From JBCDIQ01 sp039024295 (GTDB lineage Bacteria; Bacteroidota; Bacteroidia; J057), in the NCBI GenBank assembly GCA_039024295.1, contig JBCDIQ010000004.1, positions 1 to 46,652 of the forward strand: a DNA stretch of 46,652 nucleotides. The letters are read 5' to 3'. The position numbers and the translations under genes were made by a program. Every line of letters begins with the position of its first letter. Position 1 is the stretch's first letter. Under the pieces are notes generated by a model. That model did not search any database. It saw only the letters and a program-made list of their open reading frames with translations, and was not told the DNA's origin. Below, piece after piece: positions 35,924 to 44,304 of this stretch.

Positions 35924-36328
35924 ATGTGGCAATGTCCCGTCTGTAAGCGCAACTTCAAGCAAACCAATCAGTTCCATATGTGTACCACCAAGGACATTGG
36001 GGAACTGTTCCTGGGAAAGCCGGACGAACTGGTGCTTGCCTACGATGACTTGGTGCAGGGAATGGCAGGCTGGGAACCCAACAGTATCGGTGCTTCTATC
36101 CATAGCATTGTGATGACGAGTAAGAAAGCATGGTTGATCATTAAGCCGATGAAATCACAGCTTGACGTGAAGTTTTACACAGATGATCCCCCCATCTCGA
36201 AACGCATCAAAAAGACCACCTCCTACCGGAATAAATTTGCGTGTCACATCCGAATTGCTCATCCTGATGAAATAGATGAAGAGGTATTTTTCCTGCTCAG
36301 AAAGGGGTTTGAACACTCATTAGAATAA
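35924..36328 (+). CDS. DUF5655 domain protein with N-terminal zinc-finger-like motif
   Basis: This 134-residue cytoplasmic protein begins with C4-x2-C7 followed by H18 and C20 (MWQCPVCKRNFKQTNQFHMC), a compact C2HC-like zinc site. The DUF5655 domain follows, with SIGASIHSIVMTSKKAWLIIKP and KRIKKTTSYRNKFACHIRI. The DUF5655 fold is often predicted to act on or near nucleic acids, but no activity is known. It is 62 bases after the ATPase on the same strand, so co-transcription is possible. The length is normal for the family. Confidence 0.85.
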   Translation: MWQCPVCKRNFKQTNQFHMCTTKDIGELFLGKPDELVLAYDDLVQGMAGWEPNSIGASIHSIVMTSKKAWLIIKPMKSQLDVKFYTDDPPISKRIKKTTSYRNKFACHIRIAHPDEIDEEVFFLLRKGFEHSLE

Positions 36329-36377
36329 GAGGTAAACGGGAAGCGGAACTAAAGGCTCATACTTGGGCAATATATTA

Positions 36378-36419
36378 TTGCAACTTTGTTGCATTTAGCA
36401 AACCTAACTTCTACTTTTG
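36378..36419 (+). promoter_or_regulatory. Promoter overlapped by a Fur-family-like palindrome
   Basis: TGCAAC-TTT-GTTGCA (36379-36393) is a perfect inverted repeat and fits the TTGCAA-N5-TTGCAA form described for some Fur-family (Nur/Zur-like) sites. The TTG at 36389-36391 within it, a 20-base spacer and TACTTTTG at 36412-36419 form a full Bacteroidota promoter. A repressor on the palindrome would cover the -33 element. A leader of about 175 bases precedes the receptor gene. Confidence 0.6.
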
Positions 36420-36599
36420 AGGCTAGATTTGAATATGCTACACCTGTATCATAAGGATTTGCTCGCCAAGCAGCACGAGGCTGTGATGGTTTCGGTTTTC
36501 TTATAATACCTCTAGGTGTTTCCTACTAATTAGCTTAAAAACGATACTCTCAAGTTCTTAAATCAGTAAAAAGTAGTTTTTCATTCAATCCCTTTTTCC

Positions 36600-39005
36600 A
36601 TGCGTATCAGCATGTCCCAACTCATAGGCTGGGGAATTGTTTTGGGCAATATTATTTTCCATCAATTAGCCGCCCAATCTTCTTCAACCTGTACATATAA
36701 ATTATCGGGAAAGGTAGTGGCGGAAGCTTCTCATCAACCCGTGTCTTATGCTCAAGTCTTCATTCCAGAATTGAAGCGCGGGGTTTTCACCGATTCTCTT
36801 GGAAATTATGTGATCGATAAGCTGTGCCGCGGTCCCCTGACGCTGGTTTGTACACATGTAAATTTCCAAAATCTTGAAATCAGCCATACGGTTGATGGCA
36901 GTAATCAAAAGCTAAACTTCCATCTGGAAAAGCAATCAGTAATGCTGGAGGAAGTGGTAATTTCCGAACATAAACTTCCCGGGGACGCTTCGCAAACCAA
37001 AGAAGTGCTAGCTGGACGGATAATGGCCACCACTCGTGGGCTTCCGCTGGCACAAGCACTTCAGGAGCTTCCCGGAATCCGGACGATCCAAGCTGGCCCT
37101 CAAGTGGTAAAACCTGTAATTCACGGACTACACAGCAACCGTATTCACATCCGTAATAATGGCCTTCGCCAAGAAGACCAGCAATGGGGGCAAGAGCATG
37201 CCCCTGTTCTTGACCCATTTCAAGCCAGTAGGCTGACCGTTCTTAAAGGTCCGGCGGCTATCCGCTATGGCAATGACGCAATTGCAGGGGCCATTCTTGT
37301 AAATCCGCCTGACATGCCAGAAACGGATCCCTTCAGTGGGGAAGCCCACCTGATTGGGATTGCCAATGGCCGCCAGGGAATTGGGGCACTCAGGCTGGAA
37401 GGAGCTGTAAAACCAGTCAAAGGGCTATCTTGGCGGGTGCAGGGCAGTTTAAAACGCGCCGGAGATATGCGTGCACCTGACTACTGGCTTACCAATACTG
37501 GCGCACAGGAAGAGAATATATCTGCTACCCTCGCCTACCGGCGCAAAAGATGGCAGACGGAAGTATTTGCCAGCCAGTTCAACACTGAAATGGGCATTTT
37601 ACGCGCAGGGCACATCGGCAACATAACAGACCTGTTGGAGTCTTTTGATCGCCAACAACCTCAATTTACCGACAACAACGAGTATGAAATTATGAACCCA
37701 CGCCAGCAGGTTAAACACCGGCTGTTAAAAGGGAGAATCAATTGGCAGCCTACAGAAAATGATGACCTGCAATTGATCTACGGCTACCAGCAAAATCAGC
37801 GACAAGAGTTTGACATACGACGAGGTGGGAGATCTGATATACCTGCACTTGACCTGGACCTCACCACTCATACCGCGGAATTGGTATGGGAACGAACCCT
37901 CAATGAGTCTTGGGAACTGGTCACAGGAGTCTCAGGATTGTACCAGGAAAACCGAAATGTACCTGGGACTGGGGTTAGACCCTTACTTCCCTTCTATGAC
38001 AGTTATTCAGGAGGTGCCTTCACCAGCATCAAGTGGACCACCAGCAAACGGGTTTATGAGGCAGGTATCCGATATGATGGCCGATTCACAGAATCGATCA
38101 GGTTTACCAGGCTCCGGGTACGGGAATCATTTGAATTTCCTTTCCATACCTTCTCGGCGAGTATAGGCGGATGGTGGAAGTTAGGCGATAACATGAATGT
38201 CCGGTCTCATCTGGGCTTAGCCATGCGGCCTCCTCATGTAAATGAATTGCTCAGTGAGGGACTTCATCATGGAGTAGCACGATTAGAGGAAGGGGATACC
38301 ACGCTAGTCCCTGAGACAGGCATTAAATGGACAGGAGAATGGAGCATACGCCTAAACCAAAATTTTTCCTTTTCAGCAGCTCCCTACCTGCACTATTTTC
38401 AAAACTTTATTTTCATTACCCCTGATCCCCTGCCACGGGTAACCATACGGGGTACCTTTCCAGTGTATAATTACACCCAAACTGATGCCCTTCTGGCAGG
38501 AGTTGATTTATCAGGAACTTGGTCCATCGTCCAAAACTGGGAGCTTGAGGGGCAGGCGTCCTTCCTGAGGGCCAGGGACCTGACGAAGGAGCAGTTTCTT
38601 ATTGGTATGCCTGCGGACCGAATAAGCGCAACCCTCAGACGAGAGTTTCCCAAGCTGGGCAATTTGAAACAAACATTTGTACAAATCCGTGGACAATATG
38701 TGTTCGAACAAATTCGCACCCCCGATTTACCGACTATAACGCCTGAGACTTTGCCAGAAGTTTACCAAACTCAACTGGATCAACTAAGGGCTTACCAGGC
38801 AACCGTATTTGGTGCCCCCAATGCATACACATTGGTCCAGGCTGAGGCAGGTACTACCCTTCCGATGGGTACTTCAGAACTTCAATTTACTGTCTCTTGC
38901 ACCAACTTACTTAATACCAGCTATCGAGAGTATATGAATGCGTTCTGGCTATACGCAGATGAGCCAGGCAGAAATGTGAGCCTGCGAATTCGGTGGACGT
39001 TTTAA
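36600..39005 (+). CDS. TonB-dependent receptor, putative metal-regulated
   Basis: This 801-residue outer-membrane receptor has a signal peptide ending at LAAQS. A carboxypeptidase-regulatory-like domain follows (YKLSGKVVAEASHQPVSYAQVFIPEL). The plug has LPGIRTIQAGPQVVKPVIHGL and the HAPVLDPFQASRLTVLKGPAAIRYGNDAIAGAI stretch. The full barrel ends in LRIRWTF, with the C-terminal phenylalanine needed for barrel assembly. The plug motif HAxxLDPF and the GPAxIRYG segment resemble receptors of the ZnuD/metal type more than siderophore or sugar types. Together with the Fur-like site upstream and the acidic lipoprotein 85 bases downstream, zinc or another divalent metal is the leading guess. The length and fold are secure, the substrate is not. 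Confidence 0.88.
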   Translation: MRISMSQLIGWGIVLGNIIFHQLAAQSSSTCTYKLSGKVVAEASHQPVSYAQVFIPELKRGVFTDSLGNYVIDKLCRGPLTLVCTHVNFQNLEISHTVDGSNQKLNFHLEKQSVMLEEVVISEHKLPGDASQTKEVLAGRIMATTRGLPLAQALQELPGIRTIQAGPQVVKPVIHGLHSNRIHIRNNGLRQEDQQWGQEHAPVLDPFQASRLTVLKGPAAIRYGNDAIAGAILVNPPDMPETDPFSGEAHLIGIANGRQGIGALRLEGAVKPVKGLSWRVQGSLKRAGDMRAPDYWLTNTGAQEENISATLAYRRKRWQTEVFASQFNTEMGILRAGHIGNITDLLESFDRQQPQFTDNNEYEIMNPRQQVKHRLLKGRINWQPTENDDLQLIYGYQQNQRQEFDIRRGGRSDIPALDLDLTTHTAELVWERTLNESWELVTGVSGLYQENRNVPGTGVRPLLPFYDSYSGGAFTSIKWTTSKRVYEAGIRYDGRFTESIRFTRLRVRESFEFPFHTFSASIGGWWKLGDNMNVRSHLGLAMRPPHVNELLSEGLHHGVARLEEGDTTLVPETGIKWTGEWSIRLNQNFSFSAAPYLHYFQNFIFITPDPLPRVTIRGTFPVYNYTQTDALLAGVDLSGTWSIVQNWELEGQASFLRARDLTKEQFLIGMPADRISATLRREFPKLGNLKQTFVQIRGQYVFEQIRTPDLPTITPETLPEVYQTQLDQLRAYQATVFGAPNAYTLVQAEAGTTLPMGTSELQFTVSCTNLLNTSYREYMNAFWLYADEPGRNVSLRIRWTF

Positions 39006-39090
39006 CCAGGTTCTGGATTGACACTTTCGACAGAACCATAGATTTTCAAACCATGTATTAATCCAAAGTTCAATAGCTAAATCTACTTTT

Positions 39091-39669
39091 ATGAACAACT
39101 ATTCTTTTAAAACCCTGACTTTGCTGCTGGCAGTGCTAGCAGCTATGATGCTTATCACTTCTTGTGATAACGATGACGACGCTCCAACTGAGCCACCAAA
39201 CGAAGAGGAAGTAATCACCAGTTTGACCATGACTTTTAGTGGTGGAGGTGTGGCCATTTTTACCTGGATCGATGCTGACGGAGAAGGTCCAGCAGCTCCT
39301 GTAATTACTGAGCAGGCACTACAAGCAAATACCACCTATACGGTAGATATCACCTTGCTCAACACCCTGGAGATGCCTGCTGAGAACATCACAGAGGAGA
39401 TTGCTGAAGAGGATGATGAGCACCAGTTTTTCTTTGAAACCAGTGCTGGTCTTGACCTCGACATTGCCTACGCAGACATGGATGATGATGGTAACCCTCT
39501 GGGCCTGAGAACCACCTTCACAACAGGTGCAGCAGGAACTGGCACGGTAAAGGTTACCCTACGTCATGAGCCTACCAAAGGGATAACTTACACTCCTGGT
39601 GGAGCCATTCCTTCAGGAGCAGGTGGATCAACCGACATTGAAGTGACCTTTGATGTAGAGATTCAGTAA
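39091..39669 (+). CDS. Acidic lipoprotein partner of the TonB receptor
   Basis: This 192-residue lipoprotein has a signal ending LITSCD (lipid site C25), followed by a run of Asp and Glu (DNDDDAPTEPPNEEE). The mature domain is all-beta in look (SLTMTFSGGGVAIFTWIDADGEG, VTLRHEP) with Thr and Asp-rich loops, and contains no cysteines after the lipid site. Proteins of this pattern in Bacteroidota usually sit directly after a TonB receptor and are loosely annotated as periplasmic-binding-fold-like. It probably resides on the outer membrane and hands or scavenges the receptor substrate. It closes the unit, and a strong hairpin terminator follows. Confidence 0.75.
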   Translation: MNNYSFKTLTLLLAVLAAMMLITSCDNDDDAPTEPPNEEEVITSLTMTFSGGGVAIFTWIDADGEGPAAPVITEQALQANTTYTVDITLLNTLEMPAENITEEIAEEDDEHQFFFETSAGLDLDIAYADMDDDGNPLGLRTTFTTGAAGTGTVKVTLRHEPTKGITYTPGGAIPSGAGGSTDIEVTFDVEIQ

Positions 39670-39692
39670 GTCCTTAATAGGTCATTATTTTT

Positions 39693-39724
39693 CCCTTCCC
39701 AGTTAAGTCTGGGGAGGGTTTTTT
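39693..39724 (+). terminator. Rho-independent terminator after the receptor-lipoprotein unit
   Basis: CCCTTCCCAG (39693-39702) pairs with CTGGGGAGGG (39709-39718), with one G-T wobble and a 6-base loop, followed by six T residues. The T-run touches the stop codon of the convergent gene at 39723. Confidence 0.85.
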
Positions 39725-40358
39725 AATGGGTGACAAAAGGCATCTGGTGTACAAACTCTGGATTTTCCACCTGGGTGAGGATAAAAGCCGCAAGGTCTGC
39801 ACGGCTGACTTTGGTTCCAGCGTTTACCCCTACCCAGCCTACGCGGTATGCTCCCTTGGCAGGATCATTTGTTAGACGAGGGCCACGAACGATGGTCCAA
39901 TCTAGTCCACTACCGGCTAAAACTTCGTGGTGACGAATCGCATCACTCAGCACCTTCGGGACAAATAACTTCATGATCCCTCTTATTAGGTGATCAGTAA
40001 ATTTGGGTTGGTCCTTTTCCGGGAATGGGAGGCCGCCCCCTGAAAGAGAAATGATTTTGGCCACCCCGTGCTGTTTCATGGCTGCAACAATGTTTTGGGT
40101 GCCGTTGGTTTGTAGCCATTCTGGAGAGCCTTTTACATGGCCAAATAAACTAAGCACCACATCCGTGCCCTCGATCGTTTTCTCTACCTCATGGGCATTC
40201 AACACATCTCCCTGGATGATGGATAACAGGGGAGATTGCTGGGTAATCTTTTCCGGTGTTCTGGCCAGTGCCTTCACACGGTAGCCTTTTTCCAAGGCCA
40301 TACGGAGTACGTGCTGGCCGGTTTGGCCAGACGCACCAAAAATAGCAAGTGTTTTCAT
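39723..40358 (-). CDS. NAD(P)-binding atypical short-chain reductase (NmrA-like)
   Basis: This 211-residue protein of the atypical short-chain dehydrogenase/NmrA group has the N-terminal coenzyme loop IFGASGQTGQHVLRMALEKGYRVKALAR. It also has DVVLSLFGH, IISLSGGG, and the segment DWTIVRGPRL with VSRADLAAFIL typical of SDR-a family redox proteins. The usual Tyr-Lys catalytic pair is not obvious, as common in this group. Its start overlaps the stop of the DsbA-like gene by 4 bases, so the two are coupled and face an HxlR regulator. It is probably a NAD(P)H-dependent redox-sensing or reductase protein. The substrate is unknown. Confidence 0.85.
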   Translation of the reverse strand: MKTLAIFGASGQTGQHVLRMALEKGYRVKALARTPEKITQQSPLLSIIQGDVLNAHEVEKTIEGTDVVLSLFGHVKGSPEWLQTNGTQNIVAAMKQHGVAKIISLSGGGLPFPEKDQPKFTDHLIRGIMKLFVPKVLSDAIRHHEVLAGSGLDWTIVRGPRLTNDPAKGAYRVGWVGVNAGTKVSRADLAAFILTQVENPEFVHQMPFVTH

Positions 40359-41071
40359 TTGGTCAGTTGCTGTTTAGCTTGTTGATAATTTTGCTCCAAT
40401 ACTTCATAGGAAACGGCTCCTCTTGCAATCGGTACGGCTTTATTTTCCCAAACAAGAAAAATGGTTGGAAACCCTGTTACGCCTAATTGGCTGCTCATGG
40501 CGAATTCTCTTTGGGCCGCTTCCAAAAATTTTACTTCCTTCATTTTCTCTACAAACGCCTCTCCTTCTACCCCAAATTCTGAAGCCAGTGGCCCGTATGC
40601 TTCCCAGTTTTTAGGTTCCATGCCATCAAAGTATATGGCTCGCTGAAGTCGAGCAGCAAAAGCGACCTGGACTTCTGGCTTTTCTACTTTCATGACCGAA
40701 AGGGCAATTCCGGGAGGAATGGAGGTAAAAATGGCGGTCCCTTCTTTCAGCGTTTTTTCCAAAAAATCAGCTCCAAAGGTGATGCCCGTTGCTTTTTCTA
40801 CATCCTTATACGCCCACGATATGTAAGGCGCGACCTCACCAATAGGCCCAATCCGATCGCCTGTCACCATGCCACCTGAAATCACCTCGAATGCTACCTC
40901 ATTTTGGTATTTTTCATGGAACTGAGAAAAGGTGGACGAAAAACCATAACACCAGCCACAAAGGGCATCGTACACATAAAGTACCTTCATCTTTTTTGCA
41001 GATTCTTGTTGACCCAATGCCGTACCCAGAAAAAAATGGGCGCAGACAAAAAGTAGCTTAATTTGTTTCAT
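40355..41071 (-). CDS. DsbA family (FrnE-like) thioredoxin-fold protein
   Basis: This 238-residue protein has an N-terminal signal peptide (LLFVCAHFFLGTALGQ) and a thioredoxin fold. The active site is C38-G-W-C41 (DALCGWCYGFSSTF) and the cis-Pro loop is VTGFPTIFLV. It carries the helical insertion of the DsbA/FrnE branch (GGMVTGDRIGPIGEVAPYISWAYK). It would oxidise or isomerise disulfides in the periplasm. The ATG at 41071 is preferred because it gives the signal peptide, and an in-frame start at 41092 adds only seven residues. It is coupled to the NAD(P)-binding gene and divergent from the HxlR gene. Confidence 0.88.
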   Translation of the reverse strand: MKQIKLLFVCAHFFLGTALGQQESAKKMKVLYVYDALCGWCYGFSSTFSQFHEKYQNEVAFEVISGGMVTGDRIGPIGEVAPYISWAYKDVEKATGITFGADFLEKTLKEGTAIFTSIPPGIALSVMKVEKPEVQVAFAARLQRAIYFDGMEPKNWEAYGPLASEFGVEGEAFVEKMKEVKFLEAAQREFAMSSQLGVTGFPTIFLVWENKAVPIARGAVSYEVLEQNYQQAKQQLTK

Positions 41072-41096
41072 CTTTTTGGTGAAAAAATACATCTTA

Positions 41097-41124
41097 GGGT
41101 TACCTTACAAATAATTAGGTACCC
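41097..41124. promoter_or_regulatory. Candidate HxlR operator between divergent genes
   Basis: GGGT-t-ACCT (41097-41105) and AGGTACCC (41117-41124) form an 8-bp inverted repeat with one bulged base and an 11-base spacer. It lies 15 bases before the HxlR ATG and 26 bases before the DsbA-like ATG. Confidence 0.5.
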
Positions 41125-41138
41125 ACCTTTTGGTAAGT

Positions 41139-41468
41139 ATGGAAAATACGTTTGCGAATATTACCCCTCGCTGTCCTATTCGAACCACCCTAGACTTACT
41201 TGGCGGCAAGTGGAAACTGTTGATCCTGTATCAACTGTATCATGGCCCCTTACGAACCTCAGAGTTGAAACGGAAAATACCTGAAATAAGTGAAAAAATG
41301 CTGATTCAGGAATTAAAGGTGCTAACCATAAACGAACTCGTTGTTCGAAAAAACTATCGCGAAGTACCTCCGCGTGTGGAGTATGCCCTAACTGAAAAAG
41401 GACAGTTGGCAATGCCCCTAATTGAAGAAATGAAACGATTTGCAGAGGCTTACACCCAAGCAGTGTAA
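41139..41468 (+). CDS. HxlR family transcriptional regulator with N-terminal sensor-like cysteine
   Basis: This 109-residue winged-helix regulator of the HxlR/MarR-like class (as YodB, HypR, CatR) has the signature TTLDLLGGKWKLLILYQLYHGPLRTSELKRKIPEISEKMLIQELK. The wing is YREVPPRVEYALTEKG. C12 (ITPRCPIR) sits where the redox-active cysteine of YodB/HypR-type electrophile sensors lies. The ATG at 41139 is used; an in-frame TTG at 41130 adds only three residues. It faces a disulfide and NAD(P) protein pair with a palindrome between the starts, so control of that redox unit is likely. It converges on the outer-membrane protein gene four bases later. Confidence 0.88.
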   Translation: MENTFANITPRCPIRTTLDLLGGKWKLLILYQLYHGPLRTSELKRKIPEISEKMLIQELKVLTINELVVRKNYREVPPRVEYALTEKGQLAMPLIEEMKRFAEAYTQAV

Positions 41469-41472
41469 AGCA

Positions 41473-42156
41473 TCATTTGAACAAGTATCCTATTCCGCAT
41501 TCCAGGTTAAATGACATATGACGAATTAACCGTGCTGCCCCAAGGATGTCAGGGTCTGAGGAAGAAATAAACGAAGTGGACAGGATCCTCATCATGGTGC
41601 CTGTCTGTATCCCAACGTGGTAGGAAAGCCGGGTCCCAATAATTCCCTTGGTGCCAACTGCAAAGGTAAAGGCCAAATCGTCAAAATTTCCCAGGTTTTC
41701 ACGGCCATCCAGGTAGTACTTTCGGTCAATGTCCTGCAAGCGATAATTAAGGTACATTACTTCAAGGCGTTGGTAAGGCCCAATTGGCGCAATGTTCCCT
41801 CGCTTGAAAAAATTGTACCAATGGATCTGAACCCCTGCGGCATTCGCCCAGACATGTGCAAGGCCATTTTCTTTCTGAAAATTGGCATACCGCACCTTCG
41901 TTCCAATTTGGTAAGCTACCAAGCCCAAAGAAAAACGCCTGGAGATCACCCGTTCCCACCCGAGTCCCCATTTCAGATTGGGTCCCCATAAGCCCTCTTC
42001 ACTGCCATAGGCCACAGCTGGGGCTCCTGTTACCCGGAGGTGCAGGATATTCTTTTGCCCCAAGTAACCCGGCACCTGGCTGAAAACACAGCAAGTATCT
42101 CCAAGCAGAAACAAAAAAATGATGCAGCAGGAAGCAAAAAAAGGGTTACGGAGCAT
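41473..42156 (-). CDS. Outer-membrane beta-barrel-like hypothetical protein
   Basis: This 227-residue protein has a signal peptide (FFASCCIIFLFLLGDTCC...FSQ). Glycine/aromatic-rich strands follow (NLKWGLGWERVISRRFSLGLVAYQIGTKVRYA and SYHVGIQTGTMMRIL), ending in YLFK, which resembles a small barrel C-terminus. I do not recognise a family. It is last in the DUF4286-PrcB-M48 unit, nine bases after the peptidase gene, so it may be an envelope protein handled by that peptidase. The barrel is inferred from composition. Confidence 0.65.
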   Translation of the reverse strand: MLRNPFFASCCIIFLFLLGDTCCVFSQVPGYLGQKNILHLRVTGAPAVAYGSEEGLWGPNLKWGLGWERVISRRFSLGLVAYQIGTKVRYANFQKENGLAHVWANAAGVQIHWYNFFKRGNIAPIGPYQRLEVMYLNYRLQDIDRKYYLDGRENLGNFDDLAFTFAVGTKGIIGTRLSYHVGIQTGTMMRILSTSFISSSDPDILGAARLIRHMSFNLECGIGYLFK

Positions 42157-42165
42157 AATCCAGTC

Positions 42166-44298
42166 TCAGGGATAACTGATTTGGTACATCAGGTCATATA
42201 ATACGGAATTCATCAAATCATCTTTATCTTTTAGCCTCATTTTTTTCGGAAATTGCAACACATATTTTCCCGTTTTGATGTCATAGATACTTGCGTACAA
42301 CATCGTTTCATGTGCCGGGGTAAGGCCATAGTATAGGGCTATCGGCAATAACGGAAAGACCACTACTCCGGCCCCTACGATAAATGCAGCATTCCTCCGC
42401 TTAGTTACGGTTGAAAAGGTTCCCACCCAGACAAAATGATCACATTGATATTTTTTTCGTAGCCGGTAAATTTCATTGTGGTTGGTGCTGATCATGTCTA
42501 CCCCTTGATGTAGCCCCTGTTCATTGAACCATTCGTTCAGCACTGCAAGGTCTCTAAATGAAGCGACATCTGAGGCATCAAGGAGGTGAGATGCCAGGGA
42601 TATGTGCTGTATCCCACAAGCTGATGCATGCTTTTCCAGGGTCTGGAGCATGTTCTGTTCTTTTTCTTCTGATTCTAGGTAACGAATTGATTTTTCTTTC
42701 CGCTCGTCATATTTCTGGTAATACGGCTCCACCAGCACAATTTTCTTTAGCCCCAAATTAAAGCCCTTAAGGGCAAGTTCACGCTGGAGATAAGTTCTTG
42801 GTAGCCGGTAGGCCTCTTTCTTGAGTCGGTTCTCCCGGATACTCTTCCCGTTTCGAATTTCAAGGGTCAGCAGCCTCAAGAAGGCGGAGTCCTGGTAAAG
42901 ATCTCCCAGGGCGTTCTGAACAAAATTATCTGGTTCCCCCCCACTCACATTTGGAGAGAAATAATCCACATCCGTAACATGGTGTATGCCCAGTTCCCGC
43001 ATCAAATCCCGCGTCATGGCCGCCATTCTGCCAGCCGTGCCCCTATTCTGCCAACACTCCAGGGAATGCAGCATCGCCAGGGTGGTTAGCTCATCCGGGG
43101 ACAATTGTTCCATCAAGTAATATAACTTCCGCTCTGGACCATTCTGAACTGAGTAATCCTTGTGTACATCCCAAAACTGCCCCTGATTCGCGTATTTTGC
43201 CAGCCCGTACAGGGCATAGGCAACCGTCTCTTTCAATATTTGGTGCTTAGGATACCTCTGGCTTAATAAAAATGCATGGTACAGGGCAGGTTCGTAGGCT
43301 CGTTCCTGAAGATACAGGTGGCAAAGCTCAAAGCGGGCAACCTCCCGAATACGGAAAAATCGCTTTTCTGGCAATAAGAAAAAGGTTCCAGAGGGTCTGA
43401 GCCCATAGGCGGCGATTCTATCAGACAGGTATTTTTTTCTAACAGAAGTGCTGGGATGGGTTCCTACATCTGGCACAGTGTCTACCTGCAAGGGCGTCAT
43501 CTCTGGGATTGTTGCCCGGGTATAGGAGTCGGGAAAACGGAGGCCTTTGATTTCCAAAAATTCCGGGATAAAGTCTGTATTGCCAAAGGGAAGCTCTGCC
43601 GTTTGAATCAGGTCAAATGCCCCCAAAGCTCCCTGGTAATCGTAGGGAGTTTTTCGGTACAACTCCCACCCAACTAAATCTGCCTCTTGCTCTTTTTCCT
43701 GGCTGTATTGCTTCCTTTCAAAAAGGGGGTATTCTTCTCTTTTTCCCAGAATATTTTTACGTGCTTCCTTCCTATATTCTCCTTGGAGGTAAATGTCGAT
43801 GGGATGCTGACGGCTAAAGTGTGCAATTTCATGGCAAAGGATGAAAGCAAGTTCAGCTTCGTTATTTACCCGACTGATAAGCCCCAAATTTACCAGCAAG
43901 AGGCCCTGGTTGGTGGCAAAGGCATTTGCATTACTGGAGCGCACTGCATAGACCTGAATCTGGGCACGAAGTGCTGGGTCATGTATTAACAGACGGTCAA
44001 TCAAGTCGCTTAGGTAGGTCGAAACTGGATCATTGAACAGGACCTTACCGCTGTGGAGCAGCTTATTCGTGTAATAATAGCTCTCTTCATAAAAATCCGA
44101 CTTCAGGTCCCTGACTTCTTGAGGCTCATCATCGGGAAGTTGGTCAAGAGCTCTGGCAACTTTTGATTGACTGGACAGGAGGAAAGCAGGTGGAATAGGG
44201 CCCTGGGAACTGAGGCGGTGGTCATCATGGAAAACTTGCGCGCCTACCGCTCCAAACAAAATGCAATATCCAACAAATGCGTATACCCAGGTTTTCAT
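42166..44298 (-). CDS. M48 family metallopeptidase with long C-terminal extension
   Basis: This exported zinc protease of 710 residues has a signal peptide ending VGAQ. The M48 domain follows, with HEIAH at 156-160 (ILCHEIAHFSRQHP) and E203 (EQEAD) as the likely third zinc ligand. It carries the N-terminal GLLLVNLGLISRVNNEAELAF helix. The next 450 residues have no domain I recognise: an alpha-helical, repeat-like stretch about 330-440, then a mixed region with VVVFPLLPIALYYGL near the C-terminus. Periplasmic M48 enzymes such as BepA act in outer-membrane quality control. The gene sits between a PrcB-like lipoprotein and a barrel-like protein with gaps of 7 and 9 bases, which supports an envelope-proteolysis role. 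Its substrate is unknown. Confidence 0.85.
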   Translation of the reverse strand: MKTWVYAFVGYCILFGAVGAQVFHDDHRLSSQGPIPPAFLLSSQSKVARALDQLPDDEPQEVRDLKSDFYEESYYYTNKLLHSGKVLFNDPVSTYLSDLIDRLLIHDPALRAQIQVYAVRSSNANAFATNQGLLLVNLGLISRVNNEAELAFILCHEIAHFSRQHPIDIYLQGEYRKEARKNILGKREEYPLFERKQYSQEKEQEADLVGWELYRKTPYDYQGALGAFDLIQTAELPFGNTDFIPEFLEIKGLRFPDSYTRATIPEMTPLQVDTVPDVGTHPSTSVRKKYLSDRIAAYGLRPSGTFFLLPEKRFFRIREVARFELCHLYLQERAYEPALYHAFLLSQRYPKHQILKETVAYALYGLAKYANQGQFWDVHKDYSVQNGPERKLYYLMEQLSPDELTTLAMLHSLECWQNRGTAGRMAAMTRDLMRELGIHHVTDVDYFSPNVSGGEPDNFVQNALGDLYQDSAFLRLLTLEIRNGKSIRENRLKKEAYRLPRTYLQRELALKGFNLGLKKIVLVEPYYQKYDERKEKSIRYLESEEKEQNMLQTLEKHASACGIQHISLASHLLDASDVASFRDLAVLNEWFNEQGLHQGVDMISTNHNEIYRLRKKYQCDHFVWVGTFSTVTKRRNAAFIVGAGVVVFPLLPIALYYGLTPAHETMLYASIYDIKTGKYVLQFPKKMRLKDKDDLMNSVLYDLMYQISYP

Positions 44299-44304
44299 AA
44301 AAGG

